In this document: positions 10,561-23,700 of the stretch, piece after piece | Layout of the letters: each line of letters opens with the position of its first letter | Numbering within the stretch: the stretch's first letter is position 1 | Assembly: GCF_947179165.1 (NCBI RefSeq) | Contig: NC_077244.1 | Coordinates: 14,934,449-14,998,448, forward strand | DNA from: Solanum dulcamara | Lineage: Eukaryota; Streptophyta; Magnoliopsida; Solanales; Solanaceae | Direction of reading: 5' to 3' | Length of the DNA stretch: 64,000 nucleotides | Position numbers and translations under genes: made by a program | Notes under the pieces: generated by a model | What the model saw: the letters and a program-made list of their open reading frames with translations, nothing else | What the model was told of the DNA's origin: nothing | Database searches by the model: none

Positions 10561-11689
10561 GTGATCGCGATACCTGAGGCTATTTCCTTGTCCGAATTTC
10601 AGTTGATGTTTTATCTTTAAGACATGATTTCTCCGCCAATTTAGAGGCGATTTGGGCGATTCAAATGGCTATTTTGCATGAGTTTTTTTTGGGAGGGGAG
10701 GGGGGTGTTTTCTAGTGGTGTGATTAGAATTAAGGTTTGAGTCTTCCCTCGAAGTAAATTTCCCTTTTTCCTTGTAAGTTTTGTGTTCTTGAGCTAAAAT
10801 TCCAATTTTGATGCATGCTAAAATTTCAGTTGATGTTGTGCGTGAATTGTGTTTCCTTTTGGAACATGAGCTGGGGGTCGTAATTGGAGCCTATTTTTGG
10901 AGTCAATTTAGTGAGTTACAAAGTGGGTCCCACAATTCTCAATTTGTGACTTCGAAGTTGGCTCATTTCTGAATTCGATAACTTTAGTGTTATAATGACC
11001 GTATTAACGTTGTGATTCTATTGTTGATACTGTGGCAGCATTCAAAAGGGAAAAGATCTGATTTCATGAGTTGGAGCGCGTCTTACAAGTAGGTTATGGT
11101 TTTCCTCCCTTTAGACTTAGCATGTTTAGGCATTTGTATATTGAAATGTATGAGCTTGGAGGGGTTGGGGCGTCGAGCATGCTAAATTACTAGAATACAT
11201 GTCTTAGGTGTTATTTTGGGAAAAGTTTCAGATGGATAAAGCATGACTCTTATTATTGTTGATTACCCCTACCTTGGGATATGTGTTGTGCCTTTGATTT
11301 ACATATGTTGGAAGCATGTTTGGTCTTAGTCTAGGCTTAGACTAGTATTGCCTTAGACTTGCACAATTTTGGTACCATTGGGCCTTAGAAATTATTTGAC
11401 ATCGTTTTGGACAGTTTAGCTCTCTATAGACTGATATAACAGACTTGAGTCTAATATTCTGAGCTTTAGCTAGGCGGTATGAAAGATTCAGAACCTTACC
11501 TCCATCATGCCCTATCCTTCTATCGGTACCCTATCGCTTGGTTCTTGATTTTGGAAGTCTTCTCGACGATTTTGGTGGGATGTGGTTAAGGCTCGAGTAA
11601 ATTATTGATGACACTCGATTTGGGGATACTCCCTGTGATGCTTGGTTGGCCGCTGATCCTAATTCTGATCGACTTACCTCTATTCGTGA

Positions 11690-12190
11690 TTCAAGCCCTC
11701 AATTCACTCCATCGGGTGGGGTTCAAGCCCCTGCCTTGGTATTATAGCCTTGGTTCAAGTCTATCGCTCCTCACTTAGTCGTAGTTCGAGCCCACCACCT
11801 TATATAGCCTTGGTTCAAGTCCATCGTCCCTTATTTAGCTGTGGTTTGTGACCACAGACCTTTTATAGCCTTGGTTTAAGTCCATCGCTTCTTCCTTAGC
11901 CATTGTTCGAGACCACCACCTTTATATAGCCTTGGTTCAAGTCTGTTGCTCCTTACTTGCTTTGGTTCGACTCCTTAGATACTATTACCTGGTTCAAGGT
12001 CGTGGTCTCGTTTACACATGGTTCAAAGCCATGCTTACCTTTCACCAGGGTTCAAGTCCTTGGTTGCCTTCAAATCTCGGGTCGAGCCCCTGATCCTATG
12101 ATGAATCTTCGGTTCAACTCCTCATCTAGTCTCAGCTTGAGTTAAGGCTTCAGGCCTTTGGGATGATTTGGTTCAAGTCCGGGATATTGG
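11690..12190 (+). repeat. Array of GGTTCAAGTCC-like motifs in Gypsy-1 5' LTR
   Basis: Imperfect direct repeats of roughly 60-70 bp (TAGCCTTGGTTCAAGTCCAT...), giving about a dozen copies of GGTTCAAGTCC/GGTTCGAGCCC variants. A parallel array lies in the 3' LTR (19930-20400). The core resembles the Pol III B box GGTTCGANTCC, often with CG changed to CA as expected from deamination. Confidence 0.75.
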
Positions 12191-12935
12191 TGGAATTATC
12201 GAAACTTTTTCAGATCCGTTCATTCTACTTTAACTATCCTTGCTCATGTTGGGCTTATGAGAGTATGTTCAAGTTGTTACCTTAGACTTGTGCACGAGCG
12301 TACTCGTCAGGTTTATGGAAGCTCGGTGGATTTAGCTAGTCTCTTTCTCTTTGTGTGTTGAGTACGCTCATGTACATACCTACATTTACTTTCTATCCTG
12401 TATTTGGTTGTGATTATTTTCTCGCATTTAAGTTTTCTTTTGCTTATCTTGCTCAGTCGGCCTATGATGCCTACTAGGTACCTATTATTTTGATACTCAT
12501 ACTATACTTTGTATCTGTATTTGTGATGCAGGTCCGAGTACTAGCTATCGGCATTTATTCGAGACAACTACTGTCTTGATTGTAGGAGAGGGTGAGTCAT
12601 AGCATTCTAGATTTATTTGTCTCCCTCTATATATATATTTTGCCTTTCGTTTTTTTTTTAGACAATCCTATTTTTGTGGTTCACTTTTGGAACTTGCACT
12701 CTTTTGTTGTAGCTCTGTACATGTGACTTTCAGGTTCTGGAAGAGATTTTTTACTTGCATGTATTTCGTTTAGCTTCCGTCATTCAGTTATGTTCTTGTT
12801 ATTTCATTTTTTTTAGTTGTATGGTTGGCCTTCTACCTTGACATCCCTTTACTCTAACTTCTGGTATATGGGTCGGCTTACTTGCTCGTGGGTTATAGTA
12901 GACGTCATCATGCCATGAAAAATTGGGTTATGACA

Positions 12936-12955
12936 AGTTGGTACATAGCGAGGTT
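12936..12955 (+). other. Gypsy-1 primer-binding-site remnant
   Basis: Directly after the LTR terminus TGACA comes AGTTGGTACATAGCG, a decayed form of the TTGGTATCAGAGC-type site that pairs with the 3' end of initiator Met-tRNA in many plant elements. Confidence 0.5.
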
Positions 12956-13138
12956 CACCGGTCTCACTTGTACAGAGCTATCATCTAGTAGTGTCCTACG
13001 GATCGATGCGGAGACGTCTGTGACTTATCTTTGAGAGGATACAGGATGCCTTTAGGAATGTATATCTTTTGTATTGCTGTCGTGCAGTGTGTGTCTTATC
13101 GATTTCTGGAAATCTCACTTAATCCACTCTTTTACAGG

Positions 13139-14484
13139 ATGGCTCACACGCTTGCTAGTGGTAGAGACCGACCTTGATGTTGTGCCAGGGCTAAAGCTCC
13201 AACCAGAGATAAGGAGCAGACTCTGAAGCCGAAGGTAGAGCCAAAAGTAGCTTCAGTATATCATCAACCAGTGGGGGCTAGGACCAGCCCAGCCACCTCC
13301 TGTGCCAGTTGCGGCTCTTGACCTTTAGGTCATGCTCACTCAGATACTAGCTGTTATTGGGGGTATGCAGCAGGCACCAGCTCCAATTGCTTCAGTGCTA
13401 GAGACACCAGTTGTTCAACTGCCACCGGCACTTACCACTCAGCCTAATGATTTATAGGGCGTCATGCCACTTCAGGAGAAGAAGATGATTGGGGTGTTCC
13501 TTAGACTATTATTGTTGAGGTTTTCTGGGGTTGTGGGTGAGGATACCCATGAGTTTCTACTAACTTGCCAAAAGCGGCTGCAAACTTTGGGTCTAGAAGA
13601 GTTGAGGAGAGCCGACTTCACTGCTTATTAGCCTGACGGTCCTACCCGACAGTGGTGGTGTTCATATTTGGAGACTAGGCCAGCTGGTATCCACCAGTGT
13701 CGTGGGCTGAGTTTTCAAAAGCCTTCTTGCCTCGATTTATTCCCAAGAGCGTCAGGGATCAGCTCCAAGATCAGTTTTCATGATTGGAGAAGGCTCTATG
13801 ACTGTATCAGAGTATGAGGCCCCATTCTGTGAGCTCTCCAGGCATGCCACCATGATCTTACCTATAGAGGAGGAGAGAGTTTGGTGCTTATTTACAGGTT
13901 TGAGACTCCAGTTATGGATTAAGACTCAGTCTTTAGTCTCAGTGGGCCGCTCATTTTTGGATATGGTAGACCATGCCCGCACGCTTGAGCAACTCCATTG
14001 CGAGGCCCGAGGGGGAAGAGGCAGGAGAGCTAGGCAGGAAGATAGCTAGGATAGGCATCGCCTTATACCCAAGGAGTCCTATGACATATCATGCCAGTGA
14101 TTTCAGCTGGGCCAGTCCAACCGCCCCTTCCAGGCCTCTCTTCATACATCAATGGATGACCAACACCTTTAGGGTGGCTCTAGTTCTGGTCGGAGTCAAC
14201 GCCGAGGTGGTTCACAGATGGGTTCTTTCGGCCAATGTGGCCGACCTCTAGCTTGGAGTAGACAGTCACAAGGGTTCTATATGTGTGGGGAGCTAAATCA
14301 TTCATCCCGCGAGTGCCCTCATCGTAGGCCAGTCTTACCAGCTCCATATGCATCTAGACTTGCGCCAGCAACATCACCTCCAGCTAGAGGCGGAGGCCAG
14401 TGCCAGGACCAAAGGGGTGGTCAACAGGTTGCATGGGGAGGTCCTCGAAGAGGTAGGGTTGATGCGCAGGGTAGAGAAGCCTAG
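13139..14484 (+). pseudogene. gag: Gypsy-1 gag, broken
   Basis: The ATG at 13139 opens MAHTLASGRD and hits a stop within 13 codons. Downstream, in shifted frames, WAEFSKAFLPRFIPKSVRDQ (about 13700-13760) is the retrotransposon gag core. A zinc knuckle near 14276-14320 reads FYMCGELNHSSREC: the first Cys of CX2CX4HX4C is Phe. At least three frame changes occur. In intact relatives the protein forms the capsid and binds element RNA. Confidence 0.75.
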
Positions 14485-14520
14485 ACCCACTTTTATGTAG
14501 CTTCAACTAAAGCATAGGGT

Positions 14521-17500
14521 AAGAACTTGGATGATGTGATCACAAGTACGGTTTTATTATGTCATCAGCCCGTATCCACTTTATTTGATTCAGGCTTCAC
14601 CTATTTCTATATATCTATATATTGTGCCCCTCAACTAAGTATGAGTCTAGAGCCCTTAGCTGAGCCATTGCATGTTTTGACCATTGTAGGTGATTCTTTA
14701 GTATTGGATCAGGTATTTAGATCCTGCATGGTAACTATTCAGGGGTGAGACACTAGGGTTGATCTCGTCTTACTTAATATGGTGGATTTTGATTTGATTT
14801 CGGGCATGGACTGGTTATCCCCTCACTGCGTGGTCTTGGATTGCTATGCCAAAGACTGTTACCTTATTCAGGCCTGGTATTCCATCGGTGGTATGGCAGG
14901 GCTCTTATAGTCGCACGTCGGTTGGGGTGATCTTTGTTGTTTGGGCTCAAAAGTTAGTGGCTAGTGGATGTTTGGCATATTTGGCTTGTGTTAGGGATGT
15001 GAGTAGGGAGGGCCCTACTGTTGATTCAGTACCTATAGTTCGAGAGTTTGCAAATGTGTTTCCTACCGATTTGCCTGGCCTCCCTTCGGATTGCGATATT
15101 GACTTCGCCATTGATGTAGAGCCGGGTACTCATCCTACTTCCATCACACTATACCGTATGGCCTCCACAGAGCTCAAGGAGCTTTGTTTAGCTTCAGGAT
15201 CTCTTGGATAAGGGATTCATTTGGCCTAGTGTATCACCTTGGGGTGCCCTAGTCCTGTTCATTAAGAAAAAGGGTGGTACTATACAAATATGTATCGATT
15301 ATAGGTAGTTGAACAAGGTGACAGTGAAGAACCGTTACCCCATGTCTAGGATTGATGATTTATTTGACCAGTTTCAGGGTGCCGTGATATTTTCTAAAAT
15401 TGATTTGAGATCCAGCTACCACCAGTTGAGGATTAAGGCAACAAACGTCCCTAAGATCGCATTTAGGACTCATTACGGCCACTATGAGTTCTTAGTGATG
15501 TCTTTTGGGTTTACTAATACCCCTGCCACGTTCATGGACTTGATGACTCGAGTATTTAGGCCGTACTTGGACTTATTTGTCATAGTTTTCATCGATGACA
15601 TTTTGGTATACTCGCAGAGCCTGGACGAGCATGAGCAATATTTGAGAGTGGTTCTCCAGACTTTGAGAGTTTATCGGCTTTATGCAAAGTTCTCAAAGTG
15701 TGAGTTTTGGCTTTGAGAGTTTATCAGCTTTATGCAAAGTTCTCAAAGTGTGAGTTTTGGCTTGAGTCCATAGCATTCTTGGGAAACGTGGTGTCCAAGG
15801 ATGGCATTATGGTAGATTCGATGAAAATTAAGGCTATTCATGATTGGGCCAGGCCTACCTCTGTGATTGAGATTCATAGCTTCATCGGATTGGGAGGGTA
15901 CTACAGGCGTTTTGGTGAGGGGGTTCTCTACTATAGAGGCACCTCTGACTTAGTTAACTTGCTAGGATGTTCTGTTTGTGTGGTAAGAGAAGTGTAAGAT
16001 GAGCTTTCTGAGGCTCAAGGAGTTGCTTACCACCACTCTTATATTGACTCTTCTAGTTGAGGGTGAGGATTCACCGTTTATTGTGATACATCTGGCATTG
16101 GTTTGGGTTGTGTACTGATGCAGCAGGGTTGGGTTATTACTTATGCGTCGAGGCAGCTTAAGCTGCATGAGCCTAACTACCCCACTCATGACTTGGAGTT
16201 GGTGACGGTAGTTTTTGCACTTAAGATTTGGAGGTACTACCTGTATAGAGTTTGATGTGAGATTTACACTGATAAGAGGAGCCTTCAGTATATTATGAGC
16301 CAGAGGAATCTTAATTCGAGGAAGCGCTGCTGGATTGAGCTCTTGAAGGACTATGGCCTTTCTATTCTCTACCATTCGAACAAGGCGAATGTAGTAGCAA
16401 ATGCCTTGAGTCGAAAGGCAGTGAATATGGGTAGTCTAGCCTTTATTTCTACTATGGAGCGACATTTAGCTTTGCACATTCAGTCCTTAGCTAACCGAAT
16501 AATTCGACTTGACATCTCTAACTCCCAGTGTGTGCTAGCTTATGTGGGAGCTTAGTCATCTCTATTGGATCGGATTTGCAGTCGTTATTTGAGGATTACA
16601 CTTTGAGATCGGGTTTTGAGAGATGATGTTGGCCTAGCTACATTAGATTTAGAGGGGTTATTGAGGCTTAATGGTCGTCTCTGTGTTCCTTGAGATGGGA
16701 CTTTAATTCAGTTGATCCTTAGTGAGGCCTATAATTCCAGATATTCTATCCATACGGGCGCCGCTAAGATGTATCGTGACTTGAGGCAATATTACTGGTC
16801 GAGCGGCATGAGGAAAGATATTTTAAATTATGTGTCACGTTATTTGAGTTGTCAGCAGGTTAAGGCCGAGCATTTGAGGACTGATGGCGAGCTTCTAAGA
16901 TTACCCATTCCTGAGTAGAAGTGGGAGCGGATCACCATGGATTTCATTGTAGGGTTTCCTCAGACTTTCCATGGTCTTGATAGTATTTGGGTCATCGTGG
17001 ATCAATTGACCAAGTGAGCACACTTCTTCCCCGTTCATAATTCCTACAACGCTGAGAGGTTGGCCCGTATCTATATTCGGGAGGTGGTTCGCCTTCATTA
17101 TGTGCCTATTTCTATCATCTCAGACCGGGGCTCATAGTTCACATCTAGCTTTTGGAGGACTTTTCAGAAGGAGTTAGGTACCCATGTCGAACTTAGCATA
17201 GCTTTCCACATGCAGATTAATGGCCAGTCGGAGTGTTTTATTCAAGTTCTTGAGGATATGTTGCGGGCTTGTGTTATGGATTTTGGGGGTTAGTGGGATC
17301 AGTTTTTGCCCTTGATGGAGTTTGCCTGCAGCAACAACTATCACTCCAGTATTTATATGGCTCAGTTTGAGGCCTTATATGGTAGGCATTGTCACTCTTT
17401 GGTTGGTTGGTTTGAGTCTACAGAGCCTAGGACGTGTGATACAGATTTGATGCAGGAGGCCTTAGAACATGTGAGGGTGATTCAGGATAGGCTCAGGACA

Positions 17501-17985
17501 GCTCAGAGTAGACACCAGAGTTATACGGATCATAGGCATCGGCCGTTTAAATTTGTTGTTGGTAACAGGGTGTTCCTCCGTGTATCGCCCATGAAGGGCA
17601 TGATAAAATTTGAGAGGCGGGGCAAGCTTAGCCCTAGGTATGTTGGCCCTTTTGAGATATTGAGGAAAGTTGGCAAGGTTTCATATGAGTTAGCTTTGCC
17701 TCCAGCCTTTTTAGCTATTCATCCAGTTTTTCATAATTCAATGCTACGCCGGTATGTTCTAGATGAGTCTCATGTGCTTCAGTATGACATGGTTGACTTA
17801 GATGATCGTTTGAGCTATATTGAGGAGCCAATTGCTATTTTGGCCAGAGATGTCTGGCAGTTGCGATCTAGAGTCATTCTCGTGTTTAAGGTATTGTTGA
17901 GGCATCATTAAGTCGAGGAGGCTACCTAAGCGACCGAGCAGGAGATGTCGGCACAGTTCCCCAACTTATTTGAGCCTTTAGGTAT
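14521..17985 (+). pseudogene. pol: Gypsy-1 pol: protease, RT, RNase H, integrase, chromodomain-like tail, broken
   Basis: Protease: TLFDSGFTYF near 14580 (DSG triad kept). RT: palm sequence at 15309-15716 with [11 protein letters not shown] and [12 protein letters not shown] (FIDD catalytic box intact). A 50-bp tandem duplication (15661-15760) then shifts the frame. RNase H remnants lie at about 15960-16430. Integrase: a Cys-poor zinc-finger remnant near 16840, MDFIVGFP (16936), ISDRGS (17119, followed by a stop), then QSEC at 17227 for DDE. The C-terminus (17306-17911) holds the SPRYVGPFEI fold and the chromodomain-like EEPIAILARDVWQLRSR segment. The Trp to stop change at WD...FLPLMEF (17294) and other stops exclude function. 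Confidence 0.85.
15661..15760 (+). repeat. 50-bp tandem duplication inside Gypsy-1 RT
   Basis: Positions 15661-15710 are repeated at 15711-15760 with one mismatch (ATCGG/ATCAG). The 50-bp length is not a multiple of three, so it ends the RT frame with an early stop. Confidence 0.95.
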
Positions 17986-18033
17986 TTATTGACTCTTACT
18001 TTTGCGGATGAAAGTTCTTTCAGTAGTGGATGA

Positions 18034-20778
18034 TGTAATGACCCTCTAGGTCATTTTAGATATAAATCATTCATATCATCGTTTAGAATATTCCTGTAGC
18101 GACCTACGTCATTTATGACTTGTTGGCACTAATTATTCGATCGCTTGGTCGTTCGTTTGGGTTTTAGGCCCGTTCCTATGTTTTGGAGCTTTTATAACTT
18201 GAAAAGTTGACTTCGGTTATAAATTTAGAAAAACAACCTCAGAACAAATAATGGTGCCATAGCTTTGAAATGACCAAATTAGGCTAGTAGCATGGTCGAT
18301 ATGAGTATTGAGGCAATTGGTATGAGTTTGGGGGCATTTGACGCTTGTTGTCTTTGAAACTTGGCCTATGGTTGACTTTGGTCAACATTCTTAGAAAATG
18401 AGCTCGAATAAAAATTCTGACAGCACAGTTAGTTTCAGAATGTCAAGTCTAGTCTAATCCTGAGGCCCATTGGGGAATTAGGCTCAAAATGGCACTGGTG
18501 TGGGACCTACTTTTCATTTAAATAACCTTTTATGAAAATTCTGAATATGCCATTGAGTCTGAAACATCAAATTTTGTGGGGTAGATTATCTCGCTTGCTC
18601 GCACGGGGTTCTAAACTAATCTCGAGCACCCCGTTGGAGAATTTGACATGCTAAGTTCATTTTTGCACCAGTTGGATCTAGTACCATCGCTAAAGTGACT
18701 CCTGGTCGCTAAAGGGACCAACCCTCTTGGAAGTGTGTCACTAAAGCGACCTCGTGTCACTAAAGTGATGCCCGCCTTTGTGAGGTGGTCACTTAAGCGG
18801 CTAGTGGGCGTTCATTTTTGCGACACCTGAGGCTATTTCCATGTTTGAATTTCAGTTGATGCTCTATCTTTAAGAAACGATTTCTCCACCAATTTGGAGG
18901 CAATTTGGGCGATTCAAAAGGCTATTTTGCGTGATGTTTTGGAGGGATTCTAGTGGTGTAATCAGAATTAAGATTTGAGGCTTCCCTCGAGGAAAATTTC
19001 CCTTTTTCCTTGCGAGTTTTGTGTTCTTTAGCTAAGATGCCAATTTTGATGCATGCTTTGATTATGGCTGATGTTGTGCGTGAATTGTGTTTTCTTTTGG
19101 AACATGAGCTGGGGATAGTAATTGGAGCCTATTTTCGAAGTTAATTTTGTGAGTTACGGAGTGGGTCTCACAATTCCCAATTTTTGACATTGAAATTGGT
19201 TTATCTTCGAATTCGATAATTTTAGTATCATAACAACTGTATTAATGTTGGATTCTATTATTGAAGCGTGGCAGCATTCGGAGGCCATTCGAAAGGGAAA
19301 AGCTCTTTTTTCATGAGTTGGAGAGCGCGTGGTCGGTCTACAGGCAAGCTACGATTTTCCTCTTTTTAGACTAAGTATGTTTAGGCACTTTTATATTGAA
19401 TTGTATGATGTTGGAGGGATTTGGGCGTCGAGCATGCTAAATTACTAGAATTCATGTTATAGGTGTTATTTTGGGAAAAGTTTCAGACGGATAAAACATG
19501 ACTCCTGTTATTGTTGATTACCCCACCTTGGGATGTTTGTTGTGCCTTTGGTTTATATATGTTGGAAGCACGTTTGGCTTTAGTCTAGGCTTAGACTAGT
19601 GTTGCCTTAGACTTGCGCGATTTTGGTACCATTGGGCCTTAGAACTTTTCCAAAGTCATTTCGGACAGCTTAGCTCCTTGTAGGCTGATATAACGGACTT
19701 GATTCTGACAATCTGAGCTTTAGCTAGGCGGTGTGACGCTTCAGAATCTTACCTCCATAATGCCCTATCCTTTTATCAGTCATGTATTGCTTGGTTCTTG
19801 ATTTTAGAAGTCTTCTTGACGATTCTGGTGGGATGTGGTTCGGGATGGAGTAAATTATTGATGGTACTCGACTTGGGGGTATTCCCCGTGATGCTCGATT
19901 GGCTGTTGATCCTAATTCTAACCGACTCGCCTTTGTTCATGGTTCAACCCCCAATTCACTCCATCCGGTAGGGTTCAAGCCCCTGCCTTGGTATTATACC
20001 TTGGTTCAAGTCCATCGCTCCTAACTTAGCCGTGGTTTGAGCCCACTTCCTTATATAGCCTTGATTCAAGTCTATAGCCCCGCACTTAGCCTTGGTTTAA
20101 GTCCATTGCTCCTTGCTTAGCCATGGTTCGAGACCACCACCTTTATATAGCCTCGGTTCAAGTCCATCGCTCCTTAATTACTTTTGTTCGACTCCTTAGC
20201 TACTATTATCCGGTTCAAGTCTGTGATCTTTTTTACACGTTAAAATCCACATTTACCTATCATCGGGGTTCAAGTCCTTGGTTGCCTTGAAATCTCAGGT
20301 CTAGTCCATGATTATTTGATGAATCTTTGGTTCAAGTCCTCATCTAGTCTCAGCTTGAGTTAAGTCTTCAAGCCTTCGAGATGATTTTGTTCAAGTTAAG
20401 GAAATTGGAGGAGTATTTAGGAACTTTGTCAGATCTATTCATTTTATTTCAACTATCCTTGCTCCTATCGGTCTCATGGGAGTTCGTTCAGGTTGTTAGC
20501 TTATACTTGTGCTTGAGCGTACCCGTCGAGTTTATGGGAGCTCGATGGATTTAGCTAGTCTCTTTCACTTTATATGTTGAGTACGCTCGTGTACATACCT
20601 ATATTTACTTCTTGTCATGTCTTTAGTTATGATTATTTTCTCGCATTTCAGTTTACTTTTGCTTATCTTGATCAATCAGCCTATGATGCCTACTGGGTAT
20701 CTATTGTTTTGGTACTCATACTGCATCTGTTTTTGTGATGCAGGTCTGAGTACTAGCTACAACATTAATTCAAGCCAT
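18034..20778 (+). repeat. Gypsy-1 3' LTR, truncated
   Basis: Starts TGTAATGACCCTCTAGG after the purine-rich AGTAGTGGATGA and follows the 5' LTR with many substitutions. Similarity ends near GAGTACTAGCTAC...TTCAAGCCA (20748-20778), equivalent to about 12570 in the 5' LTR, so roughly 390 bp of the LTR end are missing. It includes the second GGTTCAAGTCC array (19930-20400). Confidence 0.85.
19930..20400 (+). repeat. GGTTCAAGTCC-like array in Gypsy-1 3' LTR
   Basis: Counterpart of the 11690-12190 array, with the same unit order and scattered substitutions. About ten motif copies remain. No coding capacity. Confidence 0.7.
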
Positions 20779-20784
20779 GCCACG

Positions 20785-23700
20785 GTATGTTATGGGTCTT
20801 TCACTATGATGTTTATGCCTTACTTGATTTAGTTGCAAATTTATCTTTTGTTACTCCTTATTTGGCCATGTGATTTGATATTAGCCCCGAAATATTGTTG
20901 AAGCCTTTTATCGTTTATACTACCGTAGGTAAGTCGGTTTTGGCTAAAAGAGTCTATAAAAGTTGTTCTGTTATGGTTTTCCATAATGTTACCCAATGTG
21001 ATCTAGGGAAGCTTGATATGACCGATTTTGATGTTATCATTGGTATGGATTGTCTATATGTGTGTTATGCTTATATTGATTGTAGAACCCGAGTGGTTAA
21101 GTTTCAATTCCCTAATGAGCCGATCCTAGAATGGAAGGATAGTAATTTCATGTTTAAGGGTCAATTCAACTCATGTCTAACAGCTCAGAAATTGATTTCC
21201 AAGGTTTGCATCTACCATCTTTTGAGGTTTAGGGATATAAATTCTGAAGCCTCTACTCTAGAGTCGGTCCTTATTGTTAATGAGTTTCCGGATGTATTTC
21301 TCGATGATCTACCCAGTGTTCCTCCAGAAAGAGAAATTGACTTTGGCATAGACCTCATTCCTAATACCCAACCTATTTTTATTCCTCCTTCCCGAATGGC
21401 TCCAGTGGAACTAAAAGAATTAAAGGATCAACTGAAGGACTTGTTAGACAAAGCTTTCATTCGACCAAGTATATCCCCATGGAGTGCTCCTATTTTGTTT
21501 GTAATGAGGAAGGATGGTTCTCTTCATATGTGTATCGATTACCGGCTATTAAACAAAGTAACCATCAAGAATAAATATCCAATTCTGAGGATAGATGATT
21601 TGTTTGACCAATTGCAAGGGGCAAGTTATTTCTCAAAGATCAACCTTCGCTCCGGTTACCACCAACTAAGGGTGAAGGAGTGCGATATTTCCAAGATGAC
21701 ATTTCAAACAAGGTATGGCCATTATGAATTCTTAGTTATGTCGTTTGGATTGACTAATTCCCTTGTGACTTTTATGGACTTGATGAATAGGGTGTTCAAA
21801 CAATATCTAGACATGTTTGTAATTGTGTTTATTGATGACATTTTGGTTTACTCTCAGAATGAAGAGAAGCATGCCAATCACTTGAAGATTGTGTTACAAA
21901 CTCTAAGGGATAAGCAATTATTTTCCAAGTTCAATAAGTGCGAGTATTGGCTAAGGAAGGTTGCATTCCATGGTCACGTGGTGTCTGGTGATAAGATTAT
22001 GATTGTTCCAAGAAAATGAAAGTGGTGAAGAATTGGCCTAAACCATTGTTATCATCGAATATTAGAAGTTTCTTGGGCCTAGCCAGATATTATAGAAGGT
22101 TTATAGAAGGGTTTTCATTGATTTTGTCACCTTCGACTATGTTGACTCAAAAGAAAGTGAAGTTCCAATGATCGGAAGATTGTGAGAAGAGTTTCCAAGA
22201 GTTGAAGGATCATCATACTACCACTCCTATTTTGACTCTACCCGAAGGGTCCAATGGTTTTGTCGTGTATTGTGATATCTTAAGGGTTTGTCATGGTTAT
22301 GTTTTGATGCAACATTGTAAGGTGATAGTCTATGCTTCTATGCAACATAAGAAGCATGAAAAGAATTATCCTACTCATGGCTTGGAAATAGCAGCGGTTG
22401 TGTTTGCTTTGAAGATTTGGAGGCACTATCTTTATGGTGTTCATGTGGATGTGTTCACCGATCACAAAAGTTTATAATATGTGTTTAAGCAAAAGTACTT
22501 GAACCTTCTACAAAAAAGATAATTTAAAGTGTTGAAAGACTATGATATGAGTGTGTTGTACCATCCGAGTAAAGTTAATGTGGTTGCTGATGCACTTAGT
22601 AGATTGTCTATGAATAGTGTTACCCATGTTGAGGAAGGTATGAAAGAATTAATTAAGGATGTACATATACTGACTCATTTAGGTATTTGGTTGGTTGATT
22701 CCAATGATGGAGTGTTCTTGTTCATAACAGTTCAAAATTGTCTCTTGTAGTGGATGTTAAGGCTAAGAAAGATAATGATTTGGTGTTGGTCGAATTGAAG
22801 AAGTTGGTTGCCAAAAAATCTATCAAGGCTTTCTCCCAAGGGGGAGATGGGGTGCTTCGTTATCAAGGTTAGTGTGTGTACAAAATGTTGATGATCTAAG
22901 AGATTTGATATTGGACGAGGCCCATAGTTCTCGGTATTCAATTCATTCAAAATCCACCAAGATGTATCGAGAATTTAGAGAAGTGTATTGGTGGACTGGC
23001 ATAACAAAGGACATAGCGGAATATGTGCCAAGATGTCATAATTGTCAATAAGTGAAGGTTGAGCATCAAAAACCAGGAGGTTTAGCTCAAGACATTGAAA
23101 TTCTTACTTGGAAGTGTGAAGATGTGAACATGGACTTTGTGACGGGTTTGCCTCTCAATAAGAAGCAACATGATCCTTTTTGGGTTGTTGTGGATTGAAT
23201 GACTAAGTCGGCTTATTTTCTACCGATTAAGACTTCTTATAGTGCCGAAGGTTATGCTAAATTTTGTGTTCATGAGATAGTAAGACTGCATGGTGTTTGC
23301 TTGTCTATTCTTTTGGATAGAGGTACTTAATTCACTTCACATTTTTGGAAGTCATTTCAAAAGGGTCTTGGTAAAAAGTCAAGCTAAGTACCACTTTTCA
23401 CCTTCAAACCAATGGCCAAGCCGAAAGAACGATTCAAACTTTGGAGGATATGCTAAAGGTATGTGTTATTGATTTCAAAGGAAGTTGGGATGAGCATCTA
23501 CCATTGATTAAGTTTGCCTACAATAATAGTTATCACTCTAGCATCCAAATAGCCCCTTTCGAAGTTTTGTGTGGGAGAAGGTGTAGGTCTCCGATGGGAT
23601 GGTTTGAAGTAGGTGAGATAGCCTTGATTGGTCCTGATTTAGTGATAGATGATATGGATAAGGTGAGACTCATAAGGGAGAGTTTGAAGACAGTTCAAAG

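Larger units (their letters stand above)
9746..12935 (+). repeat. Gypsy-1 5' LTR
   Basis: About 3190 bp. The first bases TATAATGACCC correspond to TGTAATGACCC of the 3' LTR (the TG terminus has mutated to TA); it ends GGGTTATGACA. It contains CGCTAAAG/CTTTAGCG hairpin-forming repeats (10436-10560) and an array of GGTTCAAGTCC-like motifs (11690-12190). Non-coding. Confidence 0.85.
9746..20778 (+). mobile_element. Gypsy-1: large Tekay/Del-like Ty3/gypsy chromovirus, decayed, 3' LTR truncated
   Basis: Two LTRs (9746-12935 and 18034-20778) enclose gag, protease, RT, RNase H, integrase and a chromodomain-like tail in Ty3/gypsy order. LTRs of about 3.2 kb plus the C-terminal EEPIAILARD...WRH-like segment point to the Tekay/Del branch (family knowledge). 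All reading frames are broken. The 3' LTR lacks its last 390 bp or so, where Gypsy-2 pol begins, so no TSD can be tested. The two LTRs differ by many substitutions and indels by eye, so the insertion is old. Confidence 0.9.

Noticed and set aside
11690..12190. tRNA gene cluster
   Set aside because: Only B-box-like motifs recur; no acceptor stems, anticodon arms or A boxes accompany them.
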